A DNA stretch of 64,000 nt from Verticillium longisporum (lineage: Eukaryota > Ascomycota > Sordariomycetes > Glomerellales > Plectosphaerellaceae). The notes below the pieces were generated by a model that saw nothing but the letters and a program-made list of their open reading frames with translations, did not search any database and was not told where the DNA came from. Both the position numbers and the translations under genes were made by a program. Shown one piece after another: positions 34,129 through 48,580 of the stretch; the stretch's first letter is position 1, and each line of letters opens with the position of its first letter. Location: positions 3,162,001 through 3,226,000 of the forward strand of contig JAETXT010000004.1 of assembly GCA_019188255.1 (NCBI GenBank). Reading direction: 5' to 3'.

Positions 34129-36971
34129 ATCTTAACTTCTTATATAGGGCTTAAGGGAAGCCTTTTACCTCTTTTATAAGCTAGTATCTAAAGATCTTAG
34201 TATTAAGGAACGTAGATCTCCTAATTAATATAATTACTCTAACTATTAGGAATAAATCGATCTCCTCCTAATTAGACTATTTAAATAGCTTCCTAGGAGT
34301 CGTTATTCTACTTTTATTATATAGTTTAATAGCTAGGTTATAATATTATTATTCCCTTTTAATAATAAATTAATATTCGATCTATAAAGTCCTAATTATA
34401 TTACTTTTATAATCTATAAAAGCTATTTATAATAGATTTATAGTATTTATTAATTTCCTAGGTCTCCTATATCGTTATAATAGAATTAGCTCTAAGTATT
34501 TAAATAGTTCTAAGGTCTTTAGAGTTTAGATTACTATTATGTCCCCAATCTCTTAATCTAATAATCTATTATATAGCTTAATATATATTCCTTTAAATTC
34601 TATTAAGCTATTAATTATATCGATTATAATTATTATATTAGAAATTAATATAACTTTATAAGGATTTATTTATTTCTCTTATTCTCGGAATATAAGAATA
34701 TTACTTCTTAATTCTAATAACCTTAATAATAACTATTTAATATTTAATTTATTATAAATATTAAGAATATTATTAACTTTTTACTTAGCGATTATTTACT
34801 AAAGCTCTATTATTATTTTATTAATTACTTTAATATATTATATTTAGTTTATAATAAATACTATATTAATAGTAATCCTAAGTATTATTCTAAATATAAA
34901 TAATATAAATATTAATCTATTAAGCTTAATAATATCGTTTATTACCTTTATTACTCTTTAAAATAACGATTCTAGGCTTATATTACGAGATTCTACTTTT
35001 AAGATCTTATATATTCTATATATCAGCGTATAATAGCTCTTAACCTTACCGATTAATTAATAGGCCTCTATAAAGATCTAATAATAGATTATATTTAGGA
35101 AATATACTTCTACTCTAAATTCTATGGAAATAAAGTTTATTCTAATATTAATAATTATAATATCTAGAGGCTTAAGATAGGTATTTAATTAATACCTCTT
35201 AAGGGCTTCCTATATTATATAAATAGTAAAATTAAGAATAAAAGTTATAAACTAGAATCCTATATTTATATTAATTATATAAAGAATAGGGTTTTTATTT
35301 AAATATATAATATTAATGAAATTCTTATAATTAAAATTAATATTTAATTTTAAAATAAATTGAAAGTATTATAGAGACTTCCCTTTAATTTAATAATAAT
35401 AATAGAAGCGATTTATTAGCTTTAGAATATCTTAATTTATATTATAATCTATTCTTTAAAATAAATTCTATAGCTTCTCTATAAATAAGTAATTAAACTA
35501 TTTATAAATATATAAAAGCTCTATTATTATTAAAAACGCTACTCTATCGCTCTCTATCCCTATTATATATATAATCCTAAAGTTAATATAGGTCTTTATA
35601 TCTAGGAAGAACTATAAATAGCCTTATTTATAAAAAATAAGCGTATACTCTTAGATCTCCTTAATATACTTTACTAGCTTATTATATATATTATCTAATT
35701 AGATTCCGAGATCGTTTATATCCTTAATATAAAGGAGGAATAGGATATCTATTAGGATAATATAGAATATAATTCTCTTAATTAATATTAGAATAATAAT
35801 CTCCTTTATTATAGAAATAGGATTTCCTATTCTAAATCTTATTCTAGCCTTTATTCCCTATTTATTAATTATTAAGCTTAATATTAAAGCTATTAAGGCC
35901 CTTATTTATAAAGCTCCTATTATAGAAATTAATATTATATTTATATTAAAGATAATATTATATTATATAGAAGTACTATTAATCTAATATTAAATAAAGA
36001 GCTATTCTATTAAAGCTATTATTTTAAGCTTCGAGCTATTCCCTTTAATTCTATATTAAAACGATTTATTTACTAGGAAGTAAATAATATAGATATTTAT
36101 TAATTTATTCTTAAGATTAAATTTATAAATATTACCTATTCCCTATTTATTAGAAATAGGATTATCTAATTCCGAGCTCTTAATAGGTTCTATAGCTATT
36201 AGAAATTAATAGTATCCCTTCTATTAATCTCTATATACTTCCTATATATATTTCTATTACTCCTTTAAATATTATTATTCCTTAAGAGAGTACTTTATCG
36301 ATCTATAATCTAGTTTCTAGTATTTATAAATTCTATTTAATTATTAATTACTAATTCTATATATAGATTACTCTTTATAATCTCCTTTTCTATTAATTTA
36401 ATAATATCCGCTCTTATAATATCTATTAATATAAGTTAGAAGTACTTAAACGTCCTAGTATTCTTTTCTACTTTTAATATATTCTTAAGCTCTATAGATA
36501 GGGTATTAAAAGATCGCTCTAGCCTTATTAATATAATCTTTAGCTCTAAAATACTTTAAATTACTTTTAGAGTATTTATATAGAAGTAAGTCTCCTCTTT
36601 AAATATAAGGTTAAGTATTCTCTAATATTATTAAAGCCTATTTAGAAAGATCTAGAGAACTTCTATTTATAGCTTTCCTATATTATTAGCTCCTATTATT
36701 ATAGAATAGAATATTATTAAGCTCTAATCTATATAATACTATATTCTATTAATCTCTAAATTAAACTATTATTCAATCGTTAAATATATTTACTAGAATT
36801 ATATACTTTAGTTTATATATTCTAAGAAGAAAGCTTATATATATTCTAAAAGTATATTTAGGAAGAATATATAGAGCTATATATATTAGATCTATAATAG
36901 CTCGTAAATATCTATATAAATCTTTATCTTATTATTAAGGATATTATAGGTCTCCCTAGAATAATTATTCT
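34129..36971 (-). pseudogene. Degraded integrase/pol part of copia element B
   Basis: Reverse-strand match to 38400-41950 of element A, apart from A's own LTR2 insertion. It includes the integrase region (about 34560-35900). All frames are broken by RIP-derived stops. It ends exactly at the ATTCT duplication left by the insertion of element A. Confidence 0.7.
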
Positions 36972-37259
36972 TATTAAACTAATATTAGGGGATTACCTAG
37001 GTCGGTAATTACTATATAGGATTTACTAATATAGTAATTACGGGGCTAGGATTTATAGCTCTTAGGAGTACGTAATTTATAGCTTACGTAATCGGTAAAT
37101 TAGATAAGTATATCTAATTTATATAAGTAATAGTAATTTAGAGAGATAGAATTAATAATAATTATAAATCTTATATTACCTATTCTATCTATTTAGAGCT
37201 CTTAGGTATAGCTAAAGTAATGAATTAGGGTTTATATAAATAATAAAGCCCTCTTAATA
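36972..37259 (+). repeat. 5' LTR of copia element A
   Basis: A 288 bp equivalent of the solo LTR at 17030, with nearly all CA and TG sites lost. Starts TATTAAACT (from TGTTGAACC) and ends CTCTTAATA. Confidence 0.9.
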
Positions 37260-39324
37260 TTAATTAAGATTGCATTTAATATAATATAGAATAGCTAGAG
37301 CTAGAGAAGTTAAGATCGATCCTATAAATAGTAAATTTATTATACGTAAGCTTATTAATTACGCTTTATAAGTAATCGTAAGAGTACCGTTTACTTTAAG
37401 TATTTTAGGACTCTTATAAGAGCTTAATAATAGAGAAACCCTCTATTATATAATCTATAGGAGCACTATCTACTTCGAGTATCTTAGGACTCCTACGTTT
37501 AAGATTATTACCTAAGCTATATTACTAGCTATTAACCTAATAAACGAAGCTCTATAGAATAGTTAATTAGCTATAATAGAGCTTTAATAAAATTAGCGAT
37601 AATAAGCTCCTCGTATAATAATAACTCTATAATAGAGCTAGAGAGCGCTAAAAAGATATAATAGGAGTTTAATAGTATTCTAGAAGAACTTAGTATATTA
37701 CGCTTAATATAGAAGGTTAGGAAGGGTCTCGATATTAATTTTATCGTTAATAGAGTAGAATTACGGTTCCCTAGATTACTAGATTTAGTATCTATAGATC
37801 TTAAGAGCGCCTAGATCCTTAAAGTAATAAGCGTATATAGGATTATAAAGGGAGTTTACTTCCTAGAAGCGTTTATCGAAGACTTCTAGGGCTAGACTAA
37901 AGAGGACTTTAATTCCTATAATATAACGATTACTCGAGCGCTAAAGGTATATCTAGTAGAGCGCGGGATCCCTCTTCTAGGAATAATAAATACTAAGACG
38001 TCGAAGAGATTAATCTTAATGCTTTTATAGGAAGAGATACCTAATATGATAGAATTAATTATTATTAATTAGGATTTAATATTTTAAAGAGTAGAGGAAT
38101 AATGAGATTAATAGGACGATAAATAATAATCTATAAAGAACGCTTAGCTATCCTAAATCCGAAAACTATAAATAGGGAGGATCGATCCCCGATAGCCCCT
38201 AGTTCTAGGGTTATCTAATTAACGGAGTAAGTAATCTAGTTAACGAGAGATTATACTTTAATTATAAAGAAATAAGACCTTACCCTTAAATATTACTTAG
38301 AACCTATTAGCTTAATACTATACTCTATTACTATATAAATTAATGAATTTACTAATCGATAGAACTATAATTAAGTAATTCGTATTACTCTAGAATAAAG
38401 AGAGTAATTACTCTAAGGAGATATATAATATCCTTAATAATAAAATATATATCTTTATAGACGTTTACGAGCTACTATAAATCCACTATATATAGCTCTA
38501 TATACTCTTCCTAAATATACTTTTAGAGCGTATATAAACTTTCTTCCTAGAGTATATAAACTAGAATATAGGACTCCGTTAAATATACCTAGCGATTAAA
38601 TAATAGTTCGATTCGGAGATTAATAGAATATAGTATTATATAGATTAGAGCTCGATAACGTTCTATTTTATAGTAATAGAAGCTAATAATATAGGAAAGC
38701 TACGAATAGAAGTTCTCTAGATCCTTCTAGATAAGCGTTAATAATACTAGAGAATACTTAGCTCTATATTTAAAGAAGAGATTTATCTCTATATAAATAC
38801 TCTAAAGGCGGTTTAAGGCGTCCTAGAGCTAAAGATTATATTAATAAGGCTAGAGCGATCTTTTAATGCGCTATCCGTATAGCTTAAGAGTATACTAAAG
38901 GTAGAGGAGAATACTAGAACGCCTAAGCACTTCTATATTAATAGATATTATAAGAGCGGATATTGCTAAGCTAGTAGAAGGGGAGATTATAGAGAGTAAT
39001 CGGTATATAGAATTAATAATTATTAGCTATCTAGAATTCGTAAATACTAGATATATTCTAAACTAGATTATAGATTAACGAAGTACTCTCCTAAAGAGTA
39101 ATAATATTCGAAAGAGTAATAGAAATGTATATAGGAAGCGTATAGGGATTAGTAGAAAGGATACTATTAATTTTTAATAATAATAGAACCTATTAAGAGC
39201 TCGGAATTAGATAATCCTATTTCTAATAAGCTAGGAGTAGATAATACTTTTAAGTCTAATCCCGAGAGCGAACTAATAAATACTTATACTATATACTTCC
39301 TAGTAAATAAGTCGTTCTAATATA
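37260..39324 (+). pseudogene. Degraded 5' internal (gag-side) region of element A
   Basis: About 2 kb with no surviving frame. By position it should encode the gag part and protease. The same sequence appears in reverse at 45202-46345 and at 36100-36966, in element B. No domain could be read. Confidence 0.5.
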
Positions 39325-40015
39325 TATTAATAGAGGTTCTAATTAATAACTAATAGGTTGAATTATCTTAAGAGGTAAAGGGATAATAGAGAAATAAAAA
39401 GGTAGAGGTAAGAGAGGAAAGTTATTATATCTCTAGAAGGAAGTATTAGATTAATAAACGGATCGAGGATTCTAATAGCCCTTAATTTTAGCTATAGAAT
39501 AGTATAGTCTTCGTATAAATCGGAGGTAGGTAAATAGGAAGTTCAATTAAAGAGGGGGCTCGGATTAATCCTAATAGGAGTAAGGGCTATCCCGGAAAGT
39601 ATCTATTACTAATAGTTAAAAACGTATAAATTGGATAGGAATTACTATATAAGGGGATATAACGAGCGCGACTAGAAATAATTATATATTAGATATCTAA
39701 AAACCTGAAAAATAGGCCTAGGGGAATTAATCTATATATAATAGACTGACCCTCAGAGTCTCGGCGTAGATAGGGCGCTTAGACCACCTCAGGACCTATA
39801 GGGAAGTAGAGTCGGTTTTACTCTAGCTTAAAAACTAAGCTAATAAGAGATAAGAGAAGTTAAACGGTTATTACTATAGGATAGCTCCATGGAATATTAT
39901 AAAAAGTATACCATTCTGTAGCCCCGCTTTTTCTCTTTCTAATAATATTTATATCGATATAGTTTGGCTTTTATTTCAGCTGCTAGAGGAGTTATAAAAC
40001 CCTAACTCCCTATAA
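39325..40015 (+). mobile_element. LTR2 solo copy in element A
   Basis: About 690 bp, the reverse complement of 33435-34128 with more RIP-type changes. It splits a sequence that is continuous in element B (near 36050). Flanking AATATA on both sides is a plausible target duplication. A CCATGG near 39889 and the block GACCCTCAGAGTCTCGGCG are shared with the other copy. Confidence 0.75.
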
Positions 40016-40219
40016 TATAGAATTAGGGGGAGTAGTCCGAAGGCTAAAATAATAGCTCTAATAGAGTAGCTCTTTACTTAGTATAGATTAATAGTACTTC
40101 TGTATATTATAGTATTATCCCTAATATAAGCATAATATTAGTTTCTATAGTAGGAGCTTTATAAATAAGGGCCCTAATAGCCCTAATACTAAGCCTAATA
40201 GTTAATAAGTAGGGAATAG

Positions 40220-43200
40220 GGGCTAGAATGAGATTTAGAATAGGAAATCCTATTTCTACGATAGAGGAGATTACTATTCTAATACTAATTAGGAGAATTA
40301 CGTTCTATATCGTCCTAATAGATACCCTATTCCTACTTTATATTAAGGATATAGACGATCTCGGAATCTATTTAGATAATATATATAATAAGCTAATAAA
40401 GTATATTAAGGAGATCTAAGAGCGTACGCCTACTTTTCGTAAATAGAGCTACTTATAGTTCTTCCTAGATACGAAGACCTATACTAGCTCTAGGATTATA
40501 TATATAATAGGGATAGAGAGCGATAGAGTAGCGTTTTTAATAGAAGTAGAGCTCCGATATATTTATAAGTAGTTCGGTTACCTATCTATAGAGAAGCTAT
40601 AGAATTTACTCTAGAGAGTAGACTAGGACGTAAATCGGGACGCTCTAGAGCTAATAAACCGCTTCTATTATTATTATTAGATTAAAGGGAAGTTTCCGTA
40701 ACGCTTTAAGTTTACTCTAAGGTTAGATATCGACTTTAATTATAAGACCTTAATTAATATTATATATTTAGATAGAAAGCCCGTTCTTTATATAATCGAT
40801 ATAAATATAGGATTCTAATCTATAACTTTTATTCCTAATTTTATAGCTTATACGACGTAGGAAGCTCTTAAGAGGTATTAATTAGATATATACTTTAAGC
40901 CTCTAGATATCGTAATTATTAATACTAGAATGAACTTTACTTCTATAGAGTTTAGGGTAGAGGTACGCCTCCTAGGTATAACCTATTATTAGATCCCTAT
41001 AGAGGCCTATTAGTTAATTAGTAAGGTTAAGAGCTACTATAAGCCGATATATAGAGCGTACGAGATCTTAAAAGTAGAGTCTTATAATATAAGCCTAGAA
41101 TCGCTACTTTAAGGAGCTATAAAGGTAATAAACGATATTACTAGGCTTAATAGATTAATAACTATATTACTCGTATTCGGGGTAATGCCTAGGATTACTA
41201 CTAACTTAGCGCTTACTACGACCTAGGTATAGTATACTAAAGTAATTAATAAAGCGATAATAGAGCTTTAGCGAATAATCGCTAAACGGAAGGTTAATAA
41301 TACTCTTAATATTTATAATAGACTAGATACTAAGTAATTACTATTAAGATCGCTAGAGCTAGGAAGCGACGTTCTTATATTCTAAGAACGGGAGAAATAG
41401 ACCGGTCCCTATAAGGTTATATTAGTTTCTAGTATAATAATTATAGTCGAAATAGTTAATAGCTTAATAGAGTTTAAAGGAATATATATTAAGCTATATA
41501 ATAGATTACTAGATTAATAGGCTAGGGAGATAATAGTAATTCGAATTCTAGAGACCTTAGAACTATTTAAGTACTTAGAGCTAATTCTATTACGATAATA
41601 CGGGAGACCTAGGAAGTTAATAAATGCTATAAATCTATTATAAGCGGCTTTTATAGATTATAAGAATAGTACGATTAGGACTTTATAGATCGAGCGCTAA
41701 TTTATTATTAAAAGGGAATAATAGGGGTATAATTTAGCTATTTAACTATATAATAAAAATAGAATAACGACCCCTAGGAAGCTATTTAAATAGTCTAATT
41801 AAGAGGAAATCGACTTACTCCTAGTAGCTAGAGTAATTATACCGATTAGGAAATCCGTATTTCCTAATACTAAGATCTTTAGATATTAGTTTATAAGAGA
41901 GGTAAAAGGCCTCCCTTAAGCCCTATATAAGAAGTTAAGATTAATAGTTTAGGGATATAGTAACTAGGAGAAGATAATCCTATTAATATAATCGCCTACG
42001 ATTATATACTATAACTAATAACTAATCCTAGCAATTACCCTAATACTATAATAACGTAGCTATTAATTAATATTCTATAATATTAATTAAGCCTATATTT
42101 AGAGCACTATAGATCTATTATATAACGTTCTCTTATATATTCCTAAGGAGCTATAGTATAGATACCTCGATAGAATCGTCTTCTATATTATAAAGCCGCT
42201 CTATAATATCGTAGAGTTAGGTCTCTATTAGTTTATAACCTATTAGCGCTATTATAGAGAGCGCCTAAACGCTATTCTAATAGGCTATAATCCGTATTTA
42301 CTTCTAACTAGAGCTAGAGAGAGCTTTAGATTAATCGGAATATAGATTAACGATACCCTTAACCTCGGAGAGCTTATATTTATATAAAAGGAATAAATAG
42401 AGCTCGAAAGCGCTAGCTTCCGAGTAAAGCCTATTTCCATCCTTAATATAGGATCTAATAGTATCTTTAATAGCTATATTATTAAAGTTAGAATTTAAGA
42501 TCTTATAATTTAATAGAAAGGCTAAAATAATCGCTTAGAGCTAGTAACCCTAGGGATAGCGAGCTTAGAATAGGAATATATCGCCTAGAGAGCTTATAGT
42601 ACCTATATTACTTTAACCTATTAATTAGAAGTAGCCTTCGATTTCTCTATTATAGCTTAAGCTAAGAACCTATAAGAGGACGACTTTAAATAGCTTAATA
42701 AATATATATAATAATAGATCGCTAATATAGGCTATAGCCTAAATTATATATACTTAGATCTCTTAATAGCTTAACTTTATATATTTATTAATAGCTCCTT
42801 CGTTAATAATAAGGACCTAAGTTTATAGATCGGATTTATTATCCTCCTTAATAATGAACGTTCCTACGATTAGGAGAACGCCTTTATAGTATATAGTAAT
42901 ATCCTCTATTAATAATCTATTAAATATAAATAGATTATATATTTAATTCTAGCTAGCGAGATCTATAGGATAATTAGCGGCTTCGATATAGCTTATATCC
43001 TTAAATAGATACTCTAAGAGATCTATAAATGCTTAGAACTACTGCTCCTATAGATAATTATCTATATTAATAGCTACTCGCTCTATTAATACCTAGTTTA
43101 ACTAAGTACGATAGTAGAGAAACGCTTAATAATAGATCTTATAGTATTATAGTAAAGCTATAAAGAATATAAAGCCGATGAAATTCGTTAAATCGCTAGA

Positions 43201-43350
43201 GGCGATAACCCTATAGATTTAATAATTAAGGGAGCGCTAAATTAAATACTAGAAGCGCTAATAAGCTCCAATAAAGTTATAATTAGGATTAAAGGATAAT
43301 TAAATATTAAGAAAAGAATAATTAAGGGGTAAAAGTAATTAATATTAATA
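40220..43350 (+). pseudogene. Degraded copia pol gene (integrase and reverse transcriptase)
   Basis: Stop-riddled frames still show a Ty1/copia polyprotein. Integrase: a zinc-binding-like region about 40560-40700, then YLDRKPVLYIIDINIGF at about 40763-40816, where the first catalytic Asp region lies in fungal copia integrases. LISKVKSYYKPIYRAYEI follows at about 41014-41067, matching the GKVERYHxPLRRAYE block. Reverse transcriptase begins around 41800, with FPNTKIFRYxFIREVKG and KLRLIV-GYSN. A 63-codon open piece remains at 40228-40419. No function is possible without the many stops being read through. Confidence 0.75.
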
Positions 43351-44907
43351 AAAATATAATAAAGCCTAAAAACGAGTACCTTAGAAGTAAAAACGATGAC
43401 CCTATAATTAGTAAAATAGTAAAGTAATTGCTCTGTAAAGCGGACTAGGCCTCGGAATCCGAAGAATCCGAGTTTAACTACTCTAGCGAGTCCTACTAGA
43501 AGTAATTAAAGAGCTATAGAGCTATAGCCTATTTAGCCGCCTTATAGTTAGCATTATAAAGATTATTAAGGTCTTTATTAGGGTTATTACCCCCCTTTAC
43601 CTCCTCCTCCTTAGTAATCGTTAATATACCTTTTACGATAATATACTACTTCTCTATATCCTATATCCCCTATTAGCTAATCGTATAATTAGATAATTAG
43701 GGAAATAATAGAGAAGAGAGCTTATTAGCTTATTATTCTTATCCTAGGTAGCTAAAAACTTTATAATAGGCTTAAATGCCCTAACTAGACTATAGATAAT
43801 AATCGTTAGAGCTATAGATACTAGAAAATAGAGATTATAGAAGCTTATATTAGTTTATAAGAGTACTTAGAGGTATATTTATAGTAATAGGAACCCTTAG
43901 GCTCTAAATTATAGTATACGCTATTAGCGCTAGTTTTAGTTTACTTATTAATAAGATAAGACTTTAAATACCCTAAATAGGGGACCTTACGAATATTACT
44001 ATATATATATACTATATCCTAGATTAGTAGCTCCTACGATTAATATTAACTAAGTTCTTATGCTTCGCTACTCTCTTAATAGGAGGGGCAATAGGTATAG
44101 GGGCTTTATACTTAAATAGCATTGTCGAGGCCGGGATAAGAGAAAAAGAGAGAGAGAGAGAATAATAAAAATAGGGATTTAGTAATCGTCGGAGCTCTAA
44201 AATAGTAGATTAGGCTAATTAATCTTAAAAATAAAGAATCGTTATAGGGAAGAGGGAAAGTAAAAGGAATAGAATTATTATAATTTATTAACTAGATATA
44301 TAGATCTATAGAGTATAGTATTTACTAAATTAGCTTAATAGGATCTATTAATCCTATTTAAGCAATTTAACTCTATTATTCCTATTAAAGGCGGTTTAAT
44401 TCTATTATTCCTATCGAGAAAGCTAATAAAAGGGGTAATAATAATTATTCTTCTACCCTCTATTAGTATTTTAGCGATTTAGAGACTTTAGGAGCCTATA
44501 TCTAGCTATTATAAGAACGCTATTTAATTAGCTATTATACTATTTAATTAATATTTATTTCCTTTATTAAAGGGTTTAAAAGCCTATTCCTATTATTTAA
44601 CTATAATTTAATTCGTTTCCTTAGAGAGCTATTTAGTAGCTAGTTTAACTAATATATAGCGCTAGGGACTAGGGATTTAGCGCTTACGGGAATAGTAGTA
44701 TTAAGCCGTATTTTTCCTTATTCTATTTATTATTCTCCTATTATTACTTATTTACTTATTTACTTAATTATTTTATAGATTAGGATAGTAGATCTAATAT
44801 ACTAGAGACTAGAGGATTATAAGCATATTAGAGTAGCTATTAACTTAGGTAATAGAGCCCGATATTAGTCCCTTAGGTAATCCTATTTATAAAGAAAAGA
44901 TAGCTAG
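43351..44907 (+). mobile_element. 3' internal non-coding region of element A
   Basis: About 1.5 kb between the end of pol and the 3' LTR, matching 28705-30033 in reverse. An AG tract lies at about 44145-44162. The sequence just before the LTR (AAAGAAAAGATAG) is purine-rich, as expected of a polypurine tract. Confidence 0.55.
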
Positions 44908-45196
44908 TATTAAACTAATATTAGGGGATTATTTAAGTCGGTAATTACTATATAGCATTTACCGATATAGTAATTACCGGGGCTAGGATTCATAGCTCTT
45001 AGGAGCACGTAATTCATAGCTTATGTAATCGGTAAATTAGATAGGTATATCTAATTTACGTAGATAGTAGTAATTTAGAGAGATAGAATTAATAATAATT
45101 ATAAGTCTTATATTACCTACCCTACCTATTTAGAGCTCTTAGGTATAGCTAAAGTAATAAATCAGGGTTTATATAAGCAGTAAAGCCCTCTTAATA
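44908..45196 (+). repeat. 3' LTR of copia element A
   Basis: 289 bp; differs from the 5' LTR mainly by C/T and G/A, and keeps a few more GC bases. Followed directly by the ATTCT duplication. Confidence 0.9.
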
Positions 45197-45201
45197 ATTC
45201 T

Positions 45202-46345
45202 CTTTATTCTATAATAATATAAATTATTTAATTAGAAATCTATTAATTGATAAATTAATTAATTTATATAATAATAGGGTATAATATTAATATAATAGGT
45301 TTTAAGTAATATTTAAAAGTAAAGTCTTATTTCTTTATAATTAAAGTATAATCTCCTATTAACTAGATTATCTATTCTATTAATTAGATAACCCTAGAAT
45401 TAGGGGCTAATAGGGATCTATCCTCTTAGTTCGTAGGACCTAAGTTTAGGATAGTTAAGTAGTCCCTATAGGTTATTACTTATTATCCTATTAGTCTCCC
45501 TATTCCTCTACTCCTTAGAATATTAAATCCTAATTAATAATAATCGATTCTATTATATTAAGTATTTCTTCTTATAAGAGTATTAATATTAATCTCTTTA
45601 ATATTTTAGTATTTATTATTCCTAGAAGAGGGATCCTATGCTCTATTAGATATACCTTTAATACTTAAATAATTACTATATTATAAGAATTAAAGTCCTC
45701 TTCAATCTATCCTTAGAAGTTTTCGATAAACGCTTCTAGGAAGTAAACTCCCTTTATAATCCTATATATATTAATTATTTTAAGGATCTAGGCGCTCTTA
45801 AGCTCTATAGATATTAATACTAGTAATCTAGGGAACTATAATTCTACTATATTAATAATAAAGTCGATATTAAGACTATTCCTAACCTTCTATATTAAAT
45901 ATAATATATTAAGTTCCTCTAAAATACTATTAAACTCCTATTATATCTTTTTAATACTCTTTAGCTCTATTATAGACCTATTTCTATAATTAGAGGAACT
46001 TATTATTATTAATCTATTAAAGCTCTATTATAAACTAATTAATTATTCTATAGAGCTTTAATTATTAGATTAATAGCTAATAATATAGCCTAGGTAATAA
46101 TCTTAAATATAAGATTCCTAAGATATCTAAAAGGGATAGTACTCTTATAGATTATATAGTAAGGGATTTTCCTATTATTAAGCTCTTATTAGAGTCTTAA
46201 AGTATTTAAAGTAAATAGTACTCTTATAATTACTTATAAAGTATAATCGATAAGCTTATATATAGCGAATTACTATCTATAGGATCGATTTAAAATTTCT
46301 CTAGCTCTAGCTATTCTATATTATATTAAATATAATATCAAATAA
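45202..46345 (-). pseudogene. Degraded 5' internal region of element B, right of the nested insertion
   Basis: Reverse-strand match to about 37260-38390 of element A. It continues the sequence broken at 36971. No open frame. Confidence 0.7.
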
Positions 46346-46615
46346 TATTAAGAGGGCTTTACTATTTATATAAACCCTAATTTATTACTTTAGCTATATT
46401 TAAGAGCTCTAAATAGATAGGGTTAATAATATATAATTTATAATAATTATTTATATTATCCCCCTAATTTACTATGACTTATTTAATCCATAGATTACTA
46501 GGTCTAGGATTTACTATTGCTATAAGTATATAGTTTATAGCCCATATAATTACTATAATAGTAAATCCTATATAGTAATTATTAACCTAGGCAATCCCCT
46601 AATATTAATTTAATA
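46346..46615 (-). repeat. 5' LTR of copia element B
   Basis: 270 bp, reverse orientation, RIP-mutated, about 18 bp shorter than the other LTRs. Confidence 0.8.
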
Positions 46616-47285
46616 TACTTATTATATAATTTATATATAATAGTTTATTAAATATATTAATAAAAGATTTACTTTTCTATATTAATTATAAATATAATTT
46701 ATTAACTTATATAGAATACTAAGAATTACTAGATAATATATAAAATAAATAAATATATTATATAATTATAACTTTAGAAATAATATATATAATAAATAAA
46801 TATATTAATATACTTAATAAGTAAGTAAGATAAATAAACGAGTAAGATACTTAACTACGACTATATAATAATTACTTTTTTAATATGAAATCCTTAACTA
46901 TAAATAATAGAGATAACCCCTAGAGAAGGATAACTATTCCTTACTCTCTAAGCTATAGAAAATAACCCTTCTCTTAGTACCTAGAGAGCTATTATAATCT
47001 ATAATATTAATTATATAACCGTTAACTATTATAGGAATAGTATTCTATCCTAATATAATATTATATTTAAATGGAAGAAATTAACTAAGCTAGAGGAATT
47101 AACGATTATTTAATATATATCTAAGCTAGATTCCTCATTATTTCCTCTTTAGCTTTATAAAGTAGAAGATATAGCTAATCGATTATTTATTAACTATAAT
47201 ATACTATATATTAGGAAGTACTAGGCCTTAAACTTTATTAAATAATAATTAATTCTTTTATAAATATAATTATTAAAGAGCCTTA
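46616..47285. repeat. RIP-degraded DNA, unassigned
   Basis: About 670 bp of AT-rich DNA between element B and the old DDE element. No element or gene was recognised. Confidence 0.5.
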
Positions 47286-48580
47286 ATATACTCTAAAAGC
47301 GAATAGCTACCCTAAACGAATAGCTACCCTAACTTAGATCTTATAAATATTCTAATTAATTATATAATTAATAAGTAATAAATTAATTAAATCCAACTTC
47401 CCTATCTAATTTAGATAATAAGAAAACTAGCTAATAAGTTTATATATTATATTTAATCTTACTATATATAGTATAGTACTATTTCTTTAATTCCGATTAA
47501 GTTAAGCGCCTTAGATTTTACTACGTTTCCTCTTTTATTTAACTATTAACCTCCTTCTAAGTAATCTAGTCCTATCCTTTATTTAGAATTATACTTCCTC
47601 TTTCCTAGAGATATATTTTTTTCGCCTATTAATACTAGCTTAGGGTAGTATTTTCGTCTTTAAGTATTCTTATCTATAACTCTATTAGGGCGAATTAATA
47701 TATAATTCCTTAAATACTTTTTATAAAATACTTAATAGCTTTAATTATTAATATTAAAGAGTTTCTTTAATAATAAGAAATATAATCTTTAATAAAATCG
47801 GATTACGAATTAGCCTCTATAGCGATTATTAACGTTTAAGATATCTATAACTTATATTCCCTAGAAGATATCCCTAGAAGTATTAATATCTTTAACTTTA
47901 TATTTAGCTTTAAAAGGACTATTTCTAGGTTATAAGAAGTAAGTCTAGCTCCTTAAAAACCTTTCTATATATTCTTTTTCGTTATTATATCCTAGAATAT
48001 AGCTAAAAACGCTTAAAAGCAATCCTCCTTTATAATATAGTTTATATTTACTTTTATCTTAATTTCGATTTATCGATTATAGGCTTTTTTTAATAATTTA
48101 AAATACTTAATATCTAGAGGTTAGAGTAGATACGATGAATAAGGAGGTATATAGAGTATAATAATATGATTATCCTTATAATAGAGCTTAAATTCGATAG
48201 AATAGTAAATTTTATAGCTATTAAGGATAAGAAAGCGAAAAATATCTAATTTATATAGCTTAATAGAATAATTAAAATATTTAATCTAATCTAGATTAAT
48301 ATTATTTATAGTTTAGTTATTTAAAGAGGTTATAATTTTCTAATTATAAGGAAATACGCTTTCTTTATACTAGGATAAGAAGTAATATTTACTTATAATA
48401 ATAATATATAATAGAATATAATATCTAATCGCCCTAATACCCTAGATTATTATAATCTATTCCCGATTATTTAGCTATTTTAGTCTAATATTAGAATATT
48501 TTTTAGAATTTATAATAACTATTATATTAACGATAATACTTATTTAGAAATTAATCTTATTAAAATTATAAATATCTTTA

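Larger units (their letters stand above)
36972..45196 (+). mobile_element. Copia-type LTR retrotransposon A, nested in element B
   Basis: LTRs at 36972-37259 and 44908-45196 share orientation and are flanked by a perfect ATTCT duplication (36967-36971 and 45197-45201). The sequence on either side joins into element B. Without the LTR2 insertion (39325 to about 40015) it is about 7.5 kb. The two LTRs differ at around twenty sites, nearly all C/T or G/A, so RIP acted after insertion. Integrase precedes reverse transcriptase, the Ty1/copia order. Confidence 0.9.
28417..46615 (-). mobile_element. Copia-type LTR retrotransposon B, interrupted by nested insertions
   Basis: On the minus strand it has a 5' LTR at 46346-46615 and a 3' LTR at 28417-28704, with internal sequence matching element A in reverse. 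Three insertions lie inside: element A (36972-45196), a DDE transposon (30034-31892) and an LTR2 solo copy (33435-34128). Subtracting them leaves about 7.4 kb, in agreement with about 7.5 kb for A. Gene order integrase then reverse transcriptase marks it as Ty1/copia. It is RIP-degraded with no open frames. The outer flanks (ATAAT and TACTT) do not match, so one end may be recombinant. Confidence 0.8.
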
